Assembly: GCA_008729055.1 (NCBI GenBank)
Contig: SDUX01000008.1
Location: 434,001 to 498,000, forward strand
Origin: Pyropia haitanensis
Lineage: Eukaryota; Rhodophyta; Bangiophyceae; Bangiales; Bangiaceae
Reading direction: 5' to 3'
DNA: 64,000 nt
Positions 43,734 through 55,140 of the stretch are shown one piece after another. The translations under genes and the position numbers were made by a program. The notes beneath the pieces were generated by a model, which was given only the letters and a program-made list of their open reading frames with translations, had not been told where the DNA came from and did no database searches. How positions within the stretch are numbered: position 1 is the first letter of the stretch; each line of letters opens with the position of its first letter.

Positions 43734-45237
43734 GATCCGACGCACGGCGCACCCATCCCCTTCCCCCGCCACACCCAGTTAAGGCCGGTCTATCTGGGAC
43801 ATACGGCTTTTCGAATGCCGTTCTGCCCTCTCGTTGGCTGCCCTCATGTTTCATCTATTGCTCCTGCTCTCTGGTTGGTACACGTCACATTTGGGACAGT
43901 GTTTTTCTCTTTGAACCTCTCCTGCCCAATGGAGTTATGAAGGTGGTGAAAAAGCATGTACTGAACAGCCCCAGAGCTCGTGTGAGAGCTGGTGGGGACT
44001 GCGACGCAAGCAAACATTTGGCCGCGCGCAAGCTGTTTGAACGGGCGAGTGTGAAAAATCGAGCGTCGCATCCTCCTTGAGAGCGCTCTCCCTCCCTTGC
44101 TGTCCCCACCTCCATCCCCCTCCTGCCGGCCGTCTTCCATGCTATACGTCGCCGCCTCTCCCACGGAACGACGTCTGCCGATGCCACCCCCTGCCGTACC
44201 TGCCGCTGCTGTTCTCGCGCGTCGCCCACTTTCGTCTCAGACGCTGGGCGCCTCTGCATAGGCTGACCGTGGTCCCCCTGCCTGGACTGGTCTGTCCGCC
44301 GACCCGAGTGTTGCCCGAGTCCCTCCCGCCCGGCGCCCCCCCCTGTCCCTCCCGGCGTGCCCCCTCCCCCACCCCCGCCCGGTGGAGCTGTACGGCCACT
44401 AGCGCCCATGTGCACCCTACGTGGACCGAGCATCCCGCTGCCGCCTGTGCCCCCATCCCCCCCACGCGATGGGCCCGTTTCTGCCACCGGCGAGCCACTC
44501 GTCCGTAGCGAGGGTGGAGTGGAGGAAAGGAGTGACACACGAGGTGCAGACAAAAGCCAGGTGCCGTCCAGAGGTACAATCAACAAAATCCTTTACCAGA
44601 CAGGCGGCCTCATGTACACCACTGCGCCAGGAAAAAAAAAAGAGAAGAACACGGTCAGCGCCGAGAAAAAAAATACAGAAAATAGGAAGCGATGCAGACT
44701 CGCATGGTTACCTTGTATGGGCACAACCAGAAAGATCTGCCCCGATTGATTGCACCATAACCCCCAGCGGTACATAAGCGCTTCACTCCGCTTCACGGCC
44801 ACACGTCGAAACATACCTTGGGATGTGGTCCATTGCTGGAGCGCTCATAGCGTGAGTTACCCAGGTGTAGCCGACCGAGGAGACAGCACAGAAACTCAAA
44901 GGTGGGAAAGTCCGATCCGAGCGCCCCGTCGGTAAGACGCCGACGGTGGCTGGGAAGGCTGGGGGGGTCACAGAGCGATGCGGTCGATAGCAGGGTGGAC
45001 GAGAGATGGTGCGTTCCACGGCGTTGCTGGCCCACCCACCGCGTGAACCGCGTGAAAGTGCCTCTTGAAATATGGATGTATTTGCTATAACTCGTTCTTT
45101 TTCAGATCCCAGCGACCACCCTTAACTGGGTGTGCCGCCGCCCCCTCTCGACCCCGCCCGCCGGCACCGTCCCCCCACCCCACCTCCCACCCCCATCCCC
45201 CGCCCCCCCCCCGACCCACTCCCCCCCCCCCCCAACC
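43709..45237. other. Gene-poor region upstream of the methyltransferase gene
   Basis: No supported gene. A minus-strand frame at 43885-44586 is open but lacks domains and gene-like composition. A runs occur at 44630-44640 and 44667-44673. The last 150 bp are pyrimidine-rich leader. Confidence 0.35.
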
Positions 45238-45541
45238 ATGGTGTGGGCGCCCTCCCCCCCCACCCCCCCTTCCCAACCCCCCCCCCCCCCCCCTCCTGCC
45301 CGCCACCCCCACCTTCCCCCCCCCCCCCCCCTCCCGCCCAGCCTCCCCCCCGCCGCCGCCGCCGCCGCCGCCGCCCTCCGCGCCGGCTACCGCGCCGCCC
45401 TCCCCCCCCGGTCGCTCCTCACCACCACCGCCGCCACGTACGGTTCCGCCGGGTGGGACACGCCGGCCGTTCAGGCGGCGGTGCTGGCCGTCACCGCGGC
45501 GGACGGGCCGCCGTTTGGGGGCGGCCGCCGCCGCGACGGCG

Positions 45542-45577
<36 letters not shown>

Positions 45578-45666
45578 GCCGTCGCGACGGCAGCGGCGGG
45601 GGGGGAGGGGGGGAGGGGGGGGCGGCGCTGTCGTGGCCGCGGCGGCGGGAGGGGCGGCGTGCCCGC

Positions 45667-45700
<34 letters not shown>

Positions 45701-47224
45701 GCCACCGTCCCCCCCCCCCCCGGCGGCGTGTGCCTGCCCCCCCGCGCCGCGTGGTTCCTCGGCGCCTACGCCGCCGCTGCCGAAGCGGCGACCGCCACAA
45801 CGACCGGTCTAGATGACGGCCTCGCCGACGCTGCCGCCGCCGCGTGTGCCGCCCGCCACGCCCGCGGCGACACTGCCGCCGCCGCCGCCGCCGACGCGGC
45901 GCCGCTGCTCGCCGCGTACGCGGTGCGGCTCGCCGGCAGCGACGACCGGGAGGTGGGCCTGTACGTGACCCCCCGGCGGCTGAGCCGCGCGGCGGTGGCG
46001 AGCCGCGCGTGGCCCGCGGGCTGGGTGCTGTTTACCGCCCTTGCGGGCGGCCGCGGCGGCGGCGGCGGGGGGCGGCCGCCGCCGGCGTGGCCGGCGGGCG
46101 TGGACGTGGCGGGCCGGTCGGTGGTGGAGCTGGGCGCGGGGGCGGGCGCGACGGCGGTGGCGGCCGCGTGGGCGCGCGCCGCGACGGTGTGTGTGACGGA
46201 CGTGTCGGCGGCGGCGGTGGCGGCGGCGGTGGCCAACGCGGCGCTCAATGGCCTCCGCGTCGTCCCACCGCCAGGCGGTGGGGGGGGGGGGGGGGGGGGG
46301 GATGCGGGTGGGAAGGGGGGTGCTGGGGGGGAGGGGGGTGCTGGGGGGGGGGGCTTGCGGGTGGCGACGGGCTGTCCGAGGCGGCGGTGGGGGGGGGGCG
46401 GGGGGGGGGGGGGGGGGGTGCGTCGTGACGGGCCGGGTGCTGGACGTGGAGGCGCTGGCAGAGGCGGACCTGGCGTGGGCGGCCGCGTATGACGTGGTGG
46501 TGGGCGCAGGTAGGTGGGGCGGAGGGTGGGCTGGGGGGGGATGGGGTGGCGCGTGAGGAGGGGGGGGGGGGGGGGGGCGCGTCGCGGCGTGCGAAGCGGG
46601 AGTGGGGGGGGCTCGCCGCGTGGAGCCCCGCTGTGCGGGTGCCACCGTCGCGGGAGGGCAGGAGGGGGGGGAGGGGGGGGCGGCCGCCGCCGCCTGGCAC
46701 CGCCGCCCGCCGTCGGTGCCCGCGGGCGGGACGCCGCCACCCGTCGGGCGCGGCGCCCCCCACCAGACGCGCCGACCTGACCGCCACCCGCGTGCGACCC
46801 CCCCCCCCCCCCCCCCCCCCACCCCCCCGCTCCCCCTCTCTGTTCTTGTGCGGTCCCACTGCCGGCGGCGGTCCGGCCGGGACCCCCCCCCAGCACAGAC
46901 ATCACGTACGAGCCCGCCCTCGCCGCCGCCGTCGTCCGCGCGTACGAAGCGCTCCTGCGGCGGCCGACGCAGGTGGGCGTCCTCGCCGCCACCCGCCGCG
47001 GCGACGCGCCGTGGGCGGCGCTCGCCGCCGCGCTCGCCGCGTCGCCGCTGGCGGTCGTGGACGTGAGCGCCGCCGTCCGCGCCGCGGCTGCCGACGCGTG
47101 GGCGTACGTTGGCGTTGACGCGGCGGCGGTGTCGGTGTACCGGCTGTCGCGGGCGGAGGGGGGGGGGGGTAGTGCTGCGGGGGGGGAGCGGCCCAGCCGC
47201 ATAAGGTCGGCGGGGGGGGGCTAG
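45238..47224 (+). CDS. Family-16 (FAM86/METTL21-type) methyltransferase
   Basis: The N-terminal part has TTTAATYGSAGWDTPAVQAA. The SAM-dependent domain has VGLYVTPRRLSRAAVASRAW, GRSVVELGAGAGATAVAAAW (motif I, glycine-rich loop), VCVTDVSAAAVAAAVANAAL (motif II) and, after splicing, WAAAYDVVVGADITYEPALA (the D-x-x-Y block typical of Methyltransf_16). These enzymes methylate lysines on proteins such as elongation factors; the target here is unknown, with FAM86/EEF2KMT as the closest guess. The start is ATG 45238 after a C-rich leader. Frame 1 changes to frame 2 in G runs at 45600-45627 and to frame 3 in G runs at 46280-46412. A phase-1 intron (46510-46898) then joins VVVGA to DITYE exactly. The stop is at 47222-47224. 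Confidence 0.7.
46510..46898 (+). other. Methyltransferase gene intron (389 bp)
   Basis: The donor is GCAG|GTAGGT and the acceptor is CAGCACAG|ACATC. It is phase 1, and joining rebuilds the conserved GAD-ITYE motif. Confidence 0.8.
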
Positions 47225-47750
47225 GAGGGAGGGGGGGAGGGGGAGGGGGAGGGGCTCGCGGGTTTTGGGGGCGGCCGTGTGGGTGCCGAGGCTTCGTGTC
47301 GGCGAGGACAACCCCGCGCCGGTAGCAGCAACACCGCCCCGCTGCGGTTGGCCGACCCGCCGCCCTGCTCTCTCTGTGTCCCCTTTTTTTTTTTTTTTCG
47401 CCCTTGCCGCACGCGAACCGCAGTGCGCGACGCGGCAGACACGCCGCCGTTGGCGGCGACGGTGGCGGCGGCGTGCGGCGCGGCGCGTGGCGGCTGGGCT
47501 ATCCCCCCTCCTCCCAACGGCGCGATACCCGTCGGCGCTGCCATCCGGGACCGATTGGCGTGGCGTGGGCGGGTGCGTGGCCGTCACGGCCACCCCCCTC
47601 TTCCCCGCAGGCCGCCCCGCTGCTGTCGCCGCCGCCACGCGGCCATCGGCAGGCGGTGCGTCGAATGCCGGGACCGTCGGCGGGGCGTGACCGCCGTCGC
47701 CGCCCATGGCGGCGGCGGTGTGGGTGGCCATAGCCCCAGCCGCCGGTGCT

Positions 47751-47781
<31 letters not shown>

Positions 47782-50129
47782 CCGCTGCCGCTGCCGTGGC
47801 GCGGCCAGCCCTGGCGGCCCGCCCGAGCTGGCCGACTGGACCGGTTCCGCCTCTGACGCGGCCGCTGGCAATGTCAATGGGGCTGCTGCGAGCTCGGCAC
47901 AGCTCCCCGCTGGGGAGCACCCCGCCCGCCTGCAGGCGGGCGATCCCGGTCCGCCGTCCCCACCCAAAACGACCACCGTCCTCGATGCGCGGCTGCGCCC
48001 CTCTCTCTTCATCGGGGGAAACACGCGTTGGTGGCGGGGCGGGCGCCGTGGCGCCGCCACTGCACGACGCCACGCCCAGTGCAGCCGTCGACCGTCCGCG
48101 CCACTGCCACGGCGGGCGGGTGCGCACGCTCCCCTTCCCCCCCCCCCTCGCGTGCCCTCGCCGCGTCTGACAGTCCCCCCGCCTGGAACAAACAGCCGCG
48201 GTCGCCGCCGCACGTGGCCGTCGCCGCCCCTCCCGTTTGTTTGTGTGCGGAGCGGGGCGGCGCAGGCCGACGCGGTGGCCGCCCGCGCGCGCGCGCGGCC
48301 GGCCGGCCGGCCGACCACGCCAGGCGGGGACAGACGCGGCCGCCGCGGGCGGATGGACGGCGGCGGCAGCGTCCGCGGCGGGCGTAAGCCGGCACCAGCG
48401 CGTCGGTGACGGCGGCGGCGCGTGCGTGGCCGCCGCGGCGCACGGGGGCGCCCCCCCCCCCCGCCTGGTCGGCCGCCCGCGGCGGCAGCGACGGCGCGAC
48501 GGGAGCGACGCGTACGCGGCCGGGTGTGGGGTTGTGGCAATGGAGGCGGCATCGGGGGGATGGGACTGTCAGTGCGGGGGATGGGGGACCGGGGCGGGAC
48601 GGGCCGTCCCCCCCCCCCCCCCCCCCGCCACTCTGGGTTTTCCGACTGTCAAGGTGCGGCGGCGACTGTCAAGCGCCTACAAGGCTCGGCGCGTCTGCGG
48701 GGGTCTGCCGGTGCGGCCGCTCGGGCGGTCTGCGAGGATGGCGATCCCGCACCCACCTCGTCGCCCCAGCCTCGCCGCGGCACGGTGTACAGTCCGTCGG
48801 CTGGGCGGCCAGCCGGCCCCGTCTGTGGCGGCGGTGGCGGCGGCGGCGGCGGCGCCCAATTCACTCGCCGGCCGGGACGTTGGCTACCCGGGGTGCGCAC
48901 GCCACGGGCACGCCCACCGTGGCCAGCCCTCCTGCATGGGACGGTCTCGTGGGCGGTCCCCCCCCTCCCGACGCCCCCCTCCGCCCCCACCGCCACCGCC
49001 ACTCACGTCATGCGCGTCGCGCACGGGTCGCGGCGGGAGGGTACGAGCGAGCACGGCACCCCCCCCCCCCCCCCCCCCCCCCTCCCCCCCCCCCCCCGCG
49101 CCCGCGCCACCCCACCCCACGCCGCTGGCGTGAGGCTAGCCGCCCCTCGGCGGCGGTCGTCCTCGCAGGCGCCGCGTGGGCACCAGCCCCGCGCAACCTC
49201 CCCCTCCCCCCCCCCCCCCCCCCTCTGTTTTTTTTTCTCCCTCACCGTCGCAGCCAAAGCGGCGTGCCGTCCACGCAGCCACCGGCCGCTGTGCCTCGCG
49301 TGTGCAGTGGGGCGGGGGGGGGGGGGTCCTCCCCACGAGAGGGGGCCGCCGCCCGTCGCGGCTGCCACCGCGGCGATCAACGGATCCGCGGCGTGGGGAT
49401 CGGGGGATGGAAGGCCGAGGCCCGATCAAGCGCGGTTGATCTGTGGTGGCGGGTGGCCGACGAGGGCCGTGTCGCACCCCCCCCCCCCCCGCCCCGCAGT
49501 GACCTCCTTACAGCACAGCCTGCTTGGCGCACCCTACACGGCCGGGAGCTCGCGCCGTAGTCCACATTCACGCCACGCCAGCGGCGCCACCCGACCGTGC
49601 CCCACTGTACTGGATCTGGTGTGCGTCGCGCGCCCGTGTCCAGTGCGCCGGCCCAGGGAGGGACAGCCACTGCCCGTAATGCGCGCGTGCGCCGGCACCA
49701 GTTGCTATACCTCCACGGGGCGCGCGCGGGGTCTGCTGCGACTGTCGTCGCTCCCCAGCCGGGGACCCCGTCCGTAGCGGCGCGGGCGTTGGCCCCAGCG
49801 TTGGCACGTCGCCCCCCCCCCCCCCTGCGCTTCCCACGACGGCCGTCCCGTCCTTGCCGCGACGCCGCCGCGGCCGTGGCCCGCGCAGTGGTGTTCCGCG
49901 GCACCCGATGGCGGCAACCTCGTCCCCCCCGGCGCGGCGCGGCGCCCATGGCACCGTGCGGGTGGCCAGCTGACACCCCGTTGGCGCCCACGCTGCCCGC
50001 GCTGGCCACTCACCGCCGCCGCTGCGGCAGAGGTGGTCGCTCCCCGGCGCGTTGTGGGGGGGGGGGGGGGGCGGCGGCCACCGCCGCCACCTCCCCCACA
50101 CGCGGCGCCACCACCACCCGCCCCCCGCT
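47225..50129. other. Low-complexity, gene-poor region
   Basis: Dominated by G and C runs and open in several frames on both strands without domains. A T run lies at 47382-47398, 3' of the methyltransferase gene. The plus-strand frames between 47700 and 49780 change register at every C run and show nothing conserved. A gene may be hidden here, but I cannot support one. Confidence 0.35.
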
Positions 50130-50919
50130 GCGCAGTGGTGTCAAACGCGCGAACGTCCGCGGATCAAATTTTCGCCGTCTGGGCGTGCCAACGGCCGTGC
50201 AAGGGGTCGAAAACCCCCCTCCCAGGGGTCTCTGGCCACGATTTTTTGGCACGCCGACGCACGGCGCCGTACACTTTTCAGGCATGAGTTCCGGAGCACT
50301 TTTTTTTCCCAGCCGCCGTACGAGGACCCTGAAGCATGTCTACATCCTGCAGTATGTCACCGGAACCCGTGCTCGTCGTCCTCAGTCGCTACAACGTCAA
50401 CAAAATGCACGTCGTCGTGCATCGCGTGCAATGCCTTGGCACGGGCTATGCACGGAGTGCACGCGGCAGCGCACGCCGTTGCAAGGAGCAGTGCACACCG
50501 ACGCACGCCGGGCCCCGATCTACTCCCGTTGCAACCCAATCGGCAGTAGTTGGGCAACCCCAAAGGACGCCCTCCCTCTCAGAAATCCTGCCTCATTGCG
50601 CCGGACGGCGACGGTTTCGAGGATAGCGCCAATGACCTTGCCTCATGGTCCAGCGCAGTACACAGGCCACCCACACTTGTTGAATTGGGCCATAGTAAAT
50701 AATCTGGCAGCCTGAGAGGCCGTGCACAGCTGTGTGCCAAGGCGTGCACTCTGGCGTGCACTGAGTGCAACGAGCCGTGCATCGAGTGAAAAATTTCGTG
50801 CCAAGGTTGCACGCGGCGTGCAATCGTGCTCGCCCCCCCCCCCCTCTCACAAGCCCCGTCAGGGGCTATGCACGCCGCTGCACGTTGTCCCGGCGTTCGC
50901 GCGTTTGACACCACTGCGC
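50130..50919. mobile_element. MITE-like element with 26 bp perfect terminal inverted repeats
   Basis: The 26 bp at 50130-50155 are the exact reverse complement of 50894-50919 (core GTGGTGTCAAACGCGCGAAC), and similarity extends about four bases further out with one mismatch. Inside, two blocks (about 50400-50505 and 50725-50835) are packed with TGCAC and GTGCA motifs, which resemble subterminal transposase-binding sites. The 790 bp length and lack of an open frame fit a non-autonomous DNA transposon. No clear target-site duplication is seen in the GC-rich flanks. Confidence 0.65.
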
Positions 50920-51674
50920 TGCGGAGACTGCGTGCGATCCGTCGGGAGCCAAATCGAGCGCGGCCACCCGCGGATCCCCCACACCCCCCCCCCCACGGCG
51001 CCCACCCCAATCCCCGCCGCCGCCGCGTCGCGACGCGCGCCGCCGCCGCCGCCGCCGCCCCAGCGCCGCCCGTTGGCCCGCCGCGTGCCGTTGCCGCCCG
51101 CCGGCAGCCGCGGCGGCGGCGGCCGGCGTGGCCCGCCGGCGTGCGGACGGGCGGCACAACCCCCCCCCCGGCGTTGACAGTCTCCTCGGCCGGCTGTCGG
51201 CGGCGGCCGTCGAGGGGGGGGGACCGCCGCCGGTGGCCCACACCGCACCCGCGGCGGGCCGTCGCAAGGGGGGGGGGGGGGGCGCCGCCCAGCGGCTGCC
51301 CGCCGCCGCCGTCGGCAGCGCCCGCCGCCACCAGACCGCCGGCCGCCGCGGTCGTGCCTTTTCCCCCCCCCCTCCGCCCCCCCGTTGCGGACCGTTTGCC
51401 GGTGCGCCCACTTCCATCTCTCCGCGGCAGGCGAGGGGGGGGGGGGTGCCGGTCACACGCCGCCGACCCCGTGAGCGGCTGCCGCTGAAAGAGGCCGGTT
51501 GGGCGGGGGGGGGGGGGGGTGGGGGTGGGTGCGCCGCCGGCGGGTCGACCCGCGGTCGCCGCCCCCCACCCCCCCCCCCCCCCACCTTCCCCAAAAAAAA
51601 AAAAAAAAAGTGGTCCACCGCGGCGGTGACCGCCGCCCACGCAGCAGCCGGCGGTAGCCGCCGCGGCGATGCGT
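50920..51674. other. GC-rich spacer between two elements
   Basis: Low-complexity GC-rich sequence with an A run at 51592-51609 close to the left arm of the next element. No gene is seen. Confidence 0.4.
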
Positions 51675-51988
51675 GCATCGTCAACAACTTTGTTTTCCCC
51701 ATCGAATGCTGCAAACCGCGTCGGCTTCGATGGCGCATCAGCGTTGGGTCTCGGGCTAGAGTCGATACGGCGTTTCGATGCGCCATCCGCCGACGGGGCT
51801 TCGATAGGCGCCAAGTCGCGAGACCGAGAACTACAGCACACGTGACCATGGGATTTCCGTGTCTCGTGTGCGCCTGCGTCGCAGTAGAATCGTATCGGCT
51901 GCCCATCTCCTCCGCATCGCTCTATAAGGTGCCGATGCGAGTGGCGGGCGACACTGCGCTCCGCCCTGCTCGCTGTTTTTCGTCAGCG

Positions 51989-53400
51989 CACCACCCAGGA
52001 CGCGACGGGGCACCCTCCCAATGTGCCCGCCACGTCCGTCGCCACCACCACGTCGCCGCCACCACCACGCTGCCCCCACCAGCCCACCACCACCACCACC
52101 CCGCCAGCCACCACCCCGCCAGCCACCACCTCACCATCACCGCCACGCCAGCCACCACCCCGCCATCCTCAACGCCGGCCACGCACACGGCCAGGGAGCA
52201 CCTCAGCTATCCCGCCACCACAAACCTGCCGCCGACATAACCCCCGCCGCCCCCGCCGCTGACTTGTACTTGCCGCCGCGCCTGCCGCTGCCGCCGCCGC
52301 CGCCGCCGTCTTGTTCTTGTCGCCGCCCGCTGCCGTCGTCGCCTCTGTCACCGCCGCCCTTGCCGCCGCCGCCGCCGCCGCCGCCGTCTTGCACTTGCCG
52401 CAGCCGCCACCAACGCCGCCGCCGTCGATCTTGCCGCCGCCGCCAACACCGTCGACCTTGCCGCCGTCTCCGCCACCGCCGCCGCCACCATCACGCCCCT
52501 CCCCTCAGCCGCCCCTCCGCTCTCGCCCTCCACCGCCGCCCCCCCCCCTCCGCTCAGCTCCCCACATCCCTCGCGCCCACCTCCCAAAAAGAAAAAAAAC
52601 AACAGCTGAAAAAAAAAGAAAAAGGCAGTGGCACAAGTGGCAGCTGCGGGAGAAGCGATGGCCGAGTCAGCAATGACAGCAGCTCGCGGTGGCGGCAGAG
52701 GCGGCGGCGTGTCGGCGTGCCCCCCCCCCCCCCCCAACCCCCACCACCCAGGAAGCGACGGGGCACCGTCCCAAAGTGCCCGCCACGTCCGTCGCCACCA
52801 CCACGTCGCCGCCACCACCACCCCGCCCCCACCACCCCACCACCACCACCGCCCGACAACCACCACCCCGCGAGCGACCACCCCACCACCACAACCCCGC
52901 AACCTCCACCCCGCCATCCTCAACGCCGGCCACGCACACGGCCGAGGAGCCCCCCAGCTACCCCGCCACGTCCGTGACCGTCGCCAACACCACCCGCCAA
53001 CGTCGCCACCACCACCACGCCGTCGGAACCACACCACCATCACACAAAAAAATAACCACCAAAAAAACCACCACCTCAACACCGCCACCCAAACACAGCC
53101 ACCTTCCCATCCCACGACAACCGAAACCTCCACCCGTGACCCACCACAGCCGCCACCCCGCTCCCACCCTCCCAGAACGCGACAGGGCATCCCCCCGAAG
53201 TGCTCCGCCACGTCTGTTGCCGCCCCCACCCCACCGCCACCACCCCACCGTCACCACACGCCGCCACAACCAGCCCACCACCGCCACGCCACCACCACCC
53301 CGCCCACCAGCACACCACCCCTCAATCACCCTCCCACCACACCACCCCCCCCAACAAACTTACAACGCCAGCAATGGGGGCAGGCGAAGCACCCCCGCGG
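51989..53400. repeat. CCACC-rich direct repeats, about 200 bp units
   Basis: Copy A (51989-52192) and copy B (52743-52943) share their start (CACCCAGGA.GCGACGGGGC, then two mismatches in about 67 bp) and a perfect 32 bp end (52161-52192 and 52912-52943, core CAACGCCGGCCACGCACACG). A third, more diverged copy begins near 53163. The plus strand is almost pure A and C over long stretches, a marked strand skew. Confidence 0.65.
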
Positions 53401-53423
53401 CTGCCCCACCCGCCCCGCCCTTG

Positions 53424-54107
53424 TCAGCGCCGCCGCCGTCGTCGCCGCCACCAACGCCGCCGCCGCCGTGCCGCTGCCGCCCTTGCCGCCGCCGCCGTCG
53501 CCGCTGCCGCCGCCGCGGCCGGCCGCGGCGGCCCGCGGGCGGCGGCGCCTCGGCGGCCGCCGCGGCTGACCGCCGCGGAGCCGCCGCCACGCGCAGCGGC
53601 GACCAAATCGACCGCCGCGGCGGCCGTGCCCGCAAGTGACGGTAGCGGCGGCCGCGGCAACGACAGCGGCGGCAGCGGCGGCAGCGGCAGCCGCGACGGC
53701 ACGGCGGCGGGGACGCCGCCGCCGCGGCAGCGCCCTCCCTGACGCGGCCCGCGTCGCGTTCTCCACCACCCCCGCACAGCGCGCGACGCGGCGGCGCCGA
53801 CGCCCGAAGCGAGCAGCAGCGCCTTTAGCGCCTCGTGCACGCCCAGCTGCACCGCCCGCGTCGGCAGGTGCCCGCGAGCAGCCAGCAACAAGCTCCCCAC
53901 CGCGTCACCGATGCACGCGGCGAGCACCAGACGCCGGCACCGTGACAGGTCCCGCGCCCTCTCCGCGAGAACCTTCTCAGCCACCGCGTGCAAGCCCTGC
54001 GTGCGCGCACCGGACGGCTGCGCGCCGACCAACGTCCTCGCCAGCACCGCGTCAAATCTGCGCGCGGTTATCCGTGGCCATGTGGCCAAGATGTAGCCCA
54101 TGCCCAT
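53424..54107 (-). CDS. Unrecognised small open frame inside the candidate element
   Basis: The first 120 residues (MGMGYILATWPRITARRFDA, later HAVAEKVLAERARDLSRCRR and GVHEALKALLLASGV) have mixed composition and look like an amphipathic helical protein. The remainder is arginine- and alanine-rich low complexity and may not be coding. No family is recognised. Its position inside the candidate element suggests an element relic or an inserted host gene. Confidence 0.25.
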   Translation of the reverse strand: MGMGYILATWPRITARRFDAVLARTLVGAQPSGARTQGLHAVAEKVLAERARDLSRCRRLVLAACIGDAVGSLLLAARGHLPTRAVQLGVHEALKALLLASGVGAAASRAVRGWWRTRRGPRQGGRCRGGGVPAAVPSRLPLPPLPPLSLPRPPLPSLAGTAAAAVDLVAAARGGGSAAVSRGGRRGAAARGPPRPAAAAAAATAAAARAAAARRRRRWWRRRRRRR

Positions 54108-54397
54108 TTGTACTTTTCCTGGTGACTTATGAGTCCGTCGACTGAATGTTTGAGAGACCTTAGAATCTGATCATTAAGTGCTAGTAAAAACGTATTGATG
54201 TCCAGCAAGTCCAACGCGGGGACTGGCGTGTGAGGCTGTGCTGTGGTTCGCTCGACCTTGACCCCGCGCCACCGCGTGCGGACACGGGTCAACCGCACGG
54301 AGACTGGCAGTAGTACTAGGCCTAGTCGCTGCTGATTTGTGTCCTTAAGTGCGGCCAGAGCATCTGCGCTTCTCAAACAGAACTTTCCTGTTCGTCG

Positions 54398-54610
54398 TCA
54401 AGCGTCGTCTTCCTCACTCGCCAAAACCATGTCCACCATCTCGTCAATGGCCTGGGAGTCGTCCTCAGCCGCCAGCCAGCACCGGGCAACCTGCTCTTTC
54501 TGCTCCCGCCCGACTCCCTCGACATGGCCAGACGTGATGGCTTCACTACCAGACCAGCAGGCGGCTCGGCCTGGACGACTGAACGGCGGGCACACGTCAT
54601 TGCTCATCAC
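54398..54610 (-). CDS. Small acidic-tailed open frame
   Basis: Seventy residues ending CWLAAEDDSQAIDEMVDMVL followed by ASEEDDA. The C-terminal half has normal protein composition and strongly acidic ends. It may be an exon of a larger element gene. Nothing homologous is recognised. Confidence 0.2.
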   Translation of the reverse strand: MMSNDVCPPFSRPGRAACWSGSEAITSGHVEGVGREQKEQVARCWLAAEDDSQAIDEMVDMVLASEEDDA

Positions 54611-55140
54611 TCTTTGTACTTGACACGATTATCATCGTCGTACGGTTCTAAGTGCGTAAGAATGAATTTAGATGTCAGCCGGGCACGTAGACAGTACGCT
54701 GTCGAGGAGTTGATCTCGGGATATCGGGCTTAGTTATGTGCGGACCACGCAGAACCAAGCCACACTTAACCGGATACAGACTGTACCTGTTGCCCGCCGC
54801 GGCGAGCGCCTGGTGCGCGGGGCTCCGAGGTCGACGAAGCAGGGGCCAAGTCCCACGCGAGCCAGCAGGCACGGATAGGGTCGGTTCATTGTCTGCCAAG
54901 TCGCGTGATCCGCTCAGCTGGCCAATCAATGCGCTTCCGCACTGTCGCTCTCGAGATAACTAAACGCCTGCCTGTAAAGGACCTCATCGACGGCGCGAGG
55001 TTACAGCCCATCCCAGGATGGGCTCGATACGCAAACCGTCGCGTATCGGACGGCGCGTCGAAACCCCGTTTCGATGGTTGACACTGCATCAAAAATGTCG
55101 ATACGGGTGTCGATGCGCAAAACGAAAGAGCTGACGATGC

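Larger units (their letters stand above)
51675..55140. mobile_element. Candidate 3.5 kb element with degenerate inverted ends
   Basis: The left arm (51675-51789) and right arm (55047-55140) are inverted relative to each other. Both begin, reading inward, with GCATCGTCA. Further in, 51762-51789 and the reverse complement of 55047-55074 agree at 24 of 28 positions (core GTTTCGA..CGCC). Both arms carry repeated TCGATACG/TCGATGCG words, and both lie next to an outer A/T run (51592-51609; 55169-55178). Inside are CCACC-rich direct repeats and two small minus-strand frames. No transposase motif is recognised. It could also be two solitary copies of one repeat in opposite orientation. Confidence 0.45.

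Noticed and set aside
43885..44586. Minus-strand open frame of 233 codons
   Set aside because: Composition is irregular, there is no domain, and it lies in repeat-like DNA.
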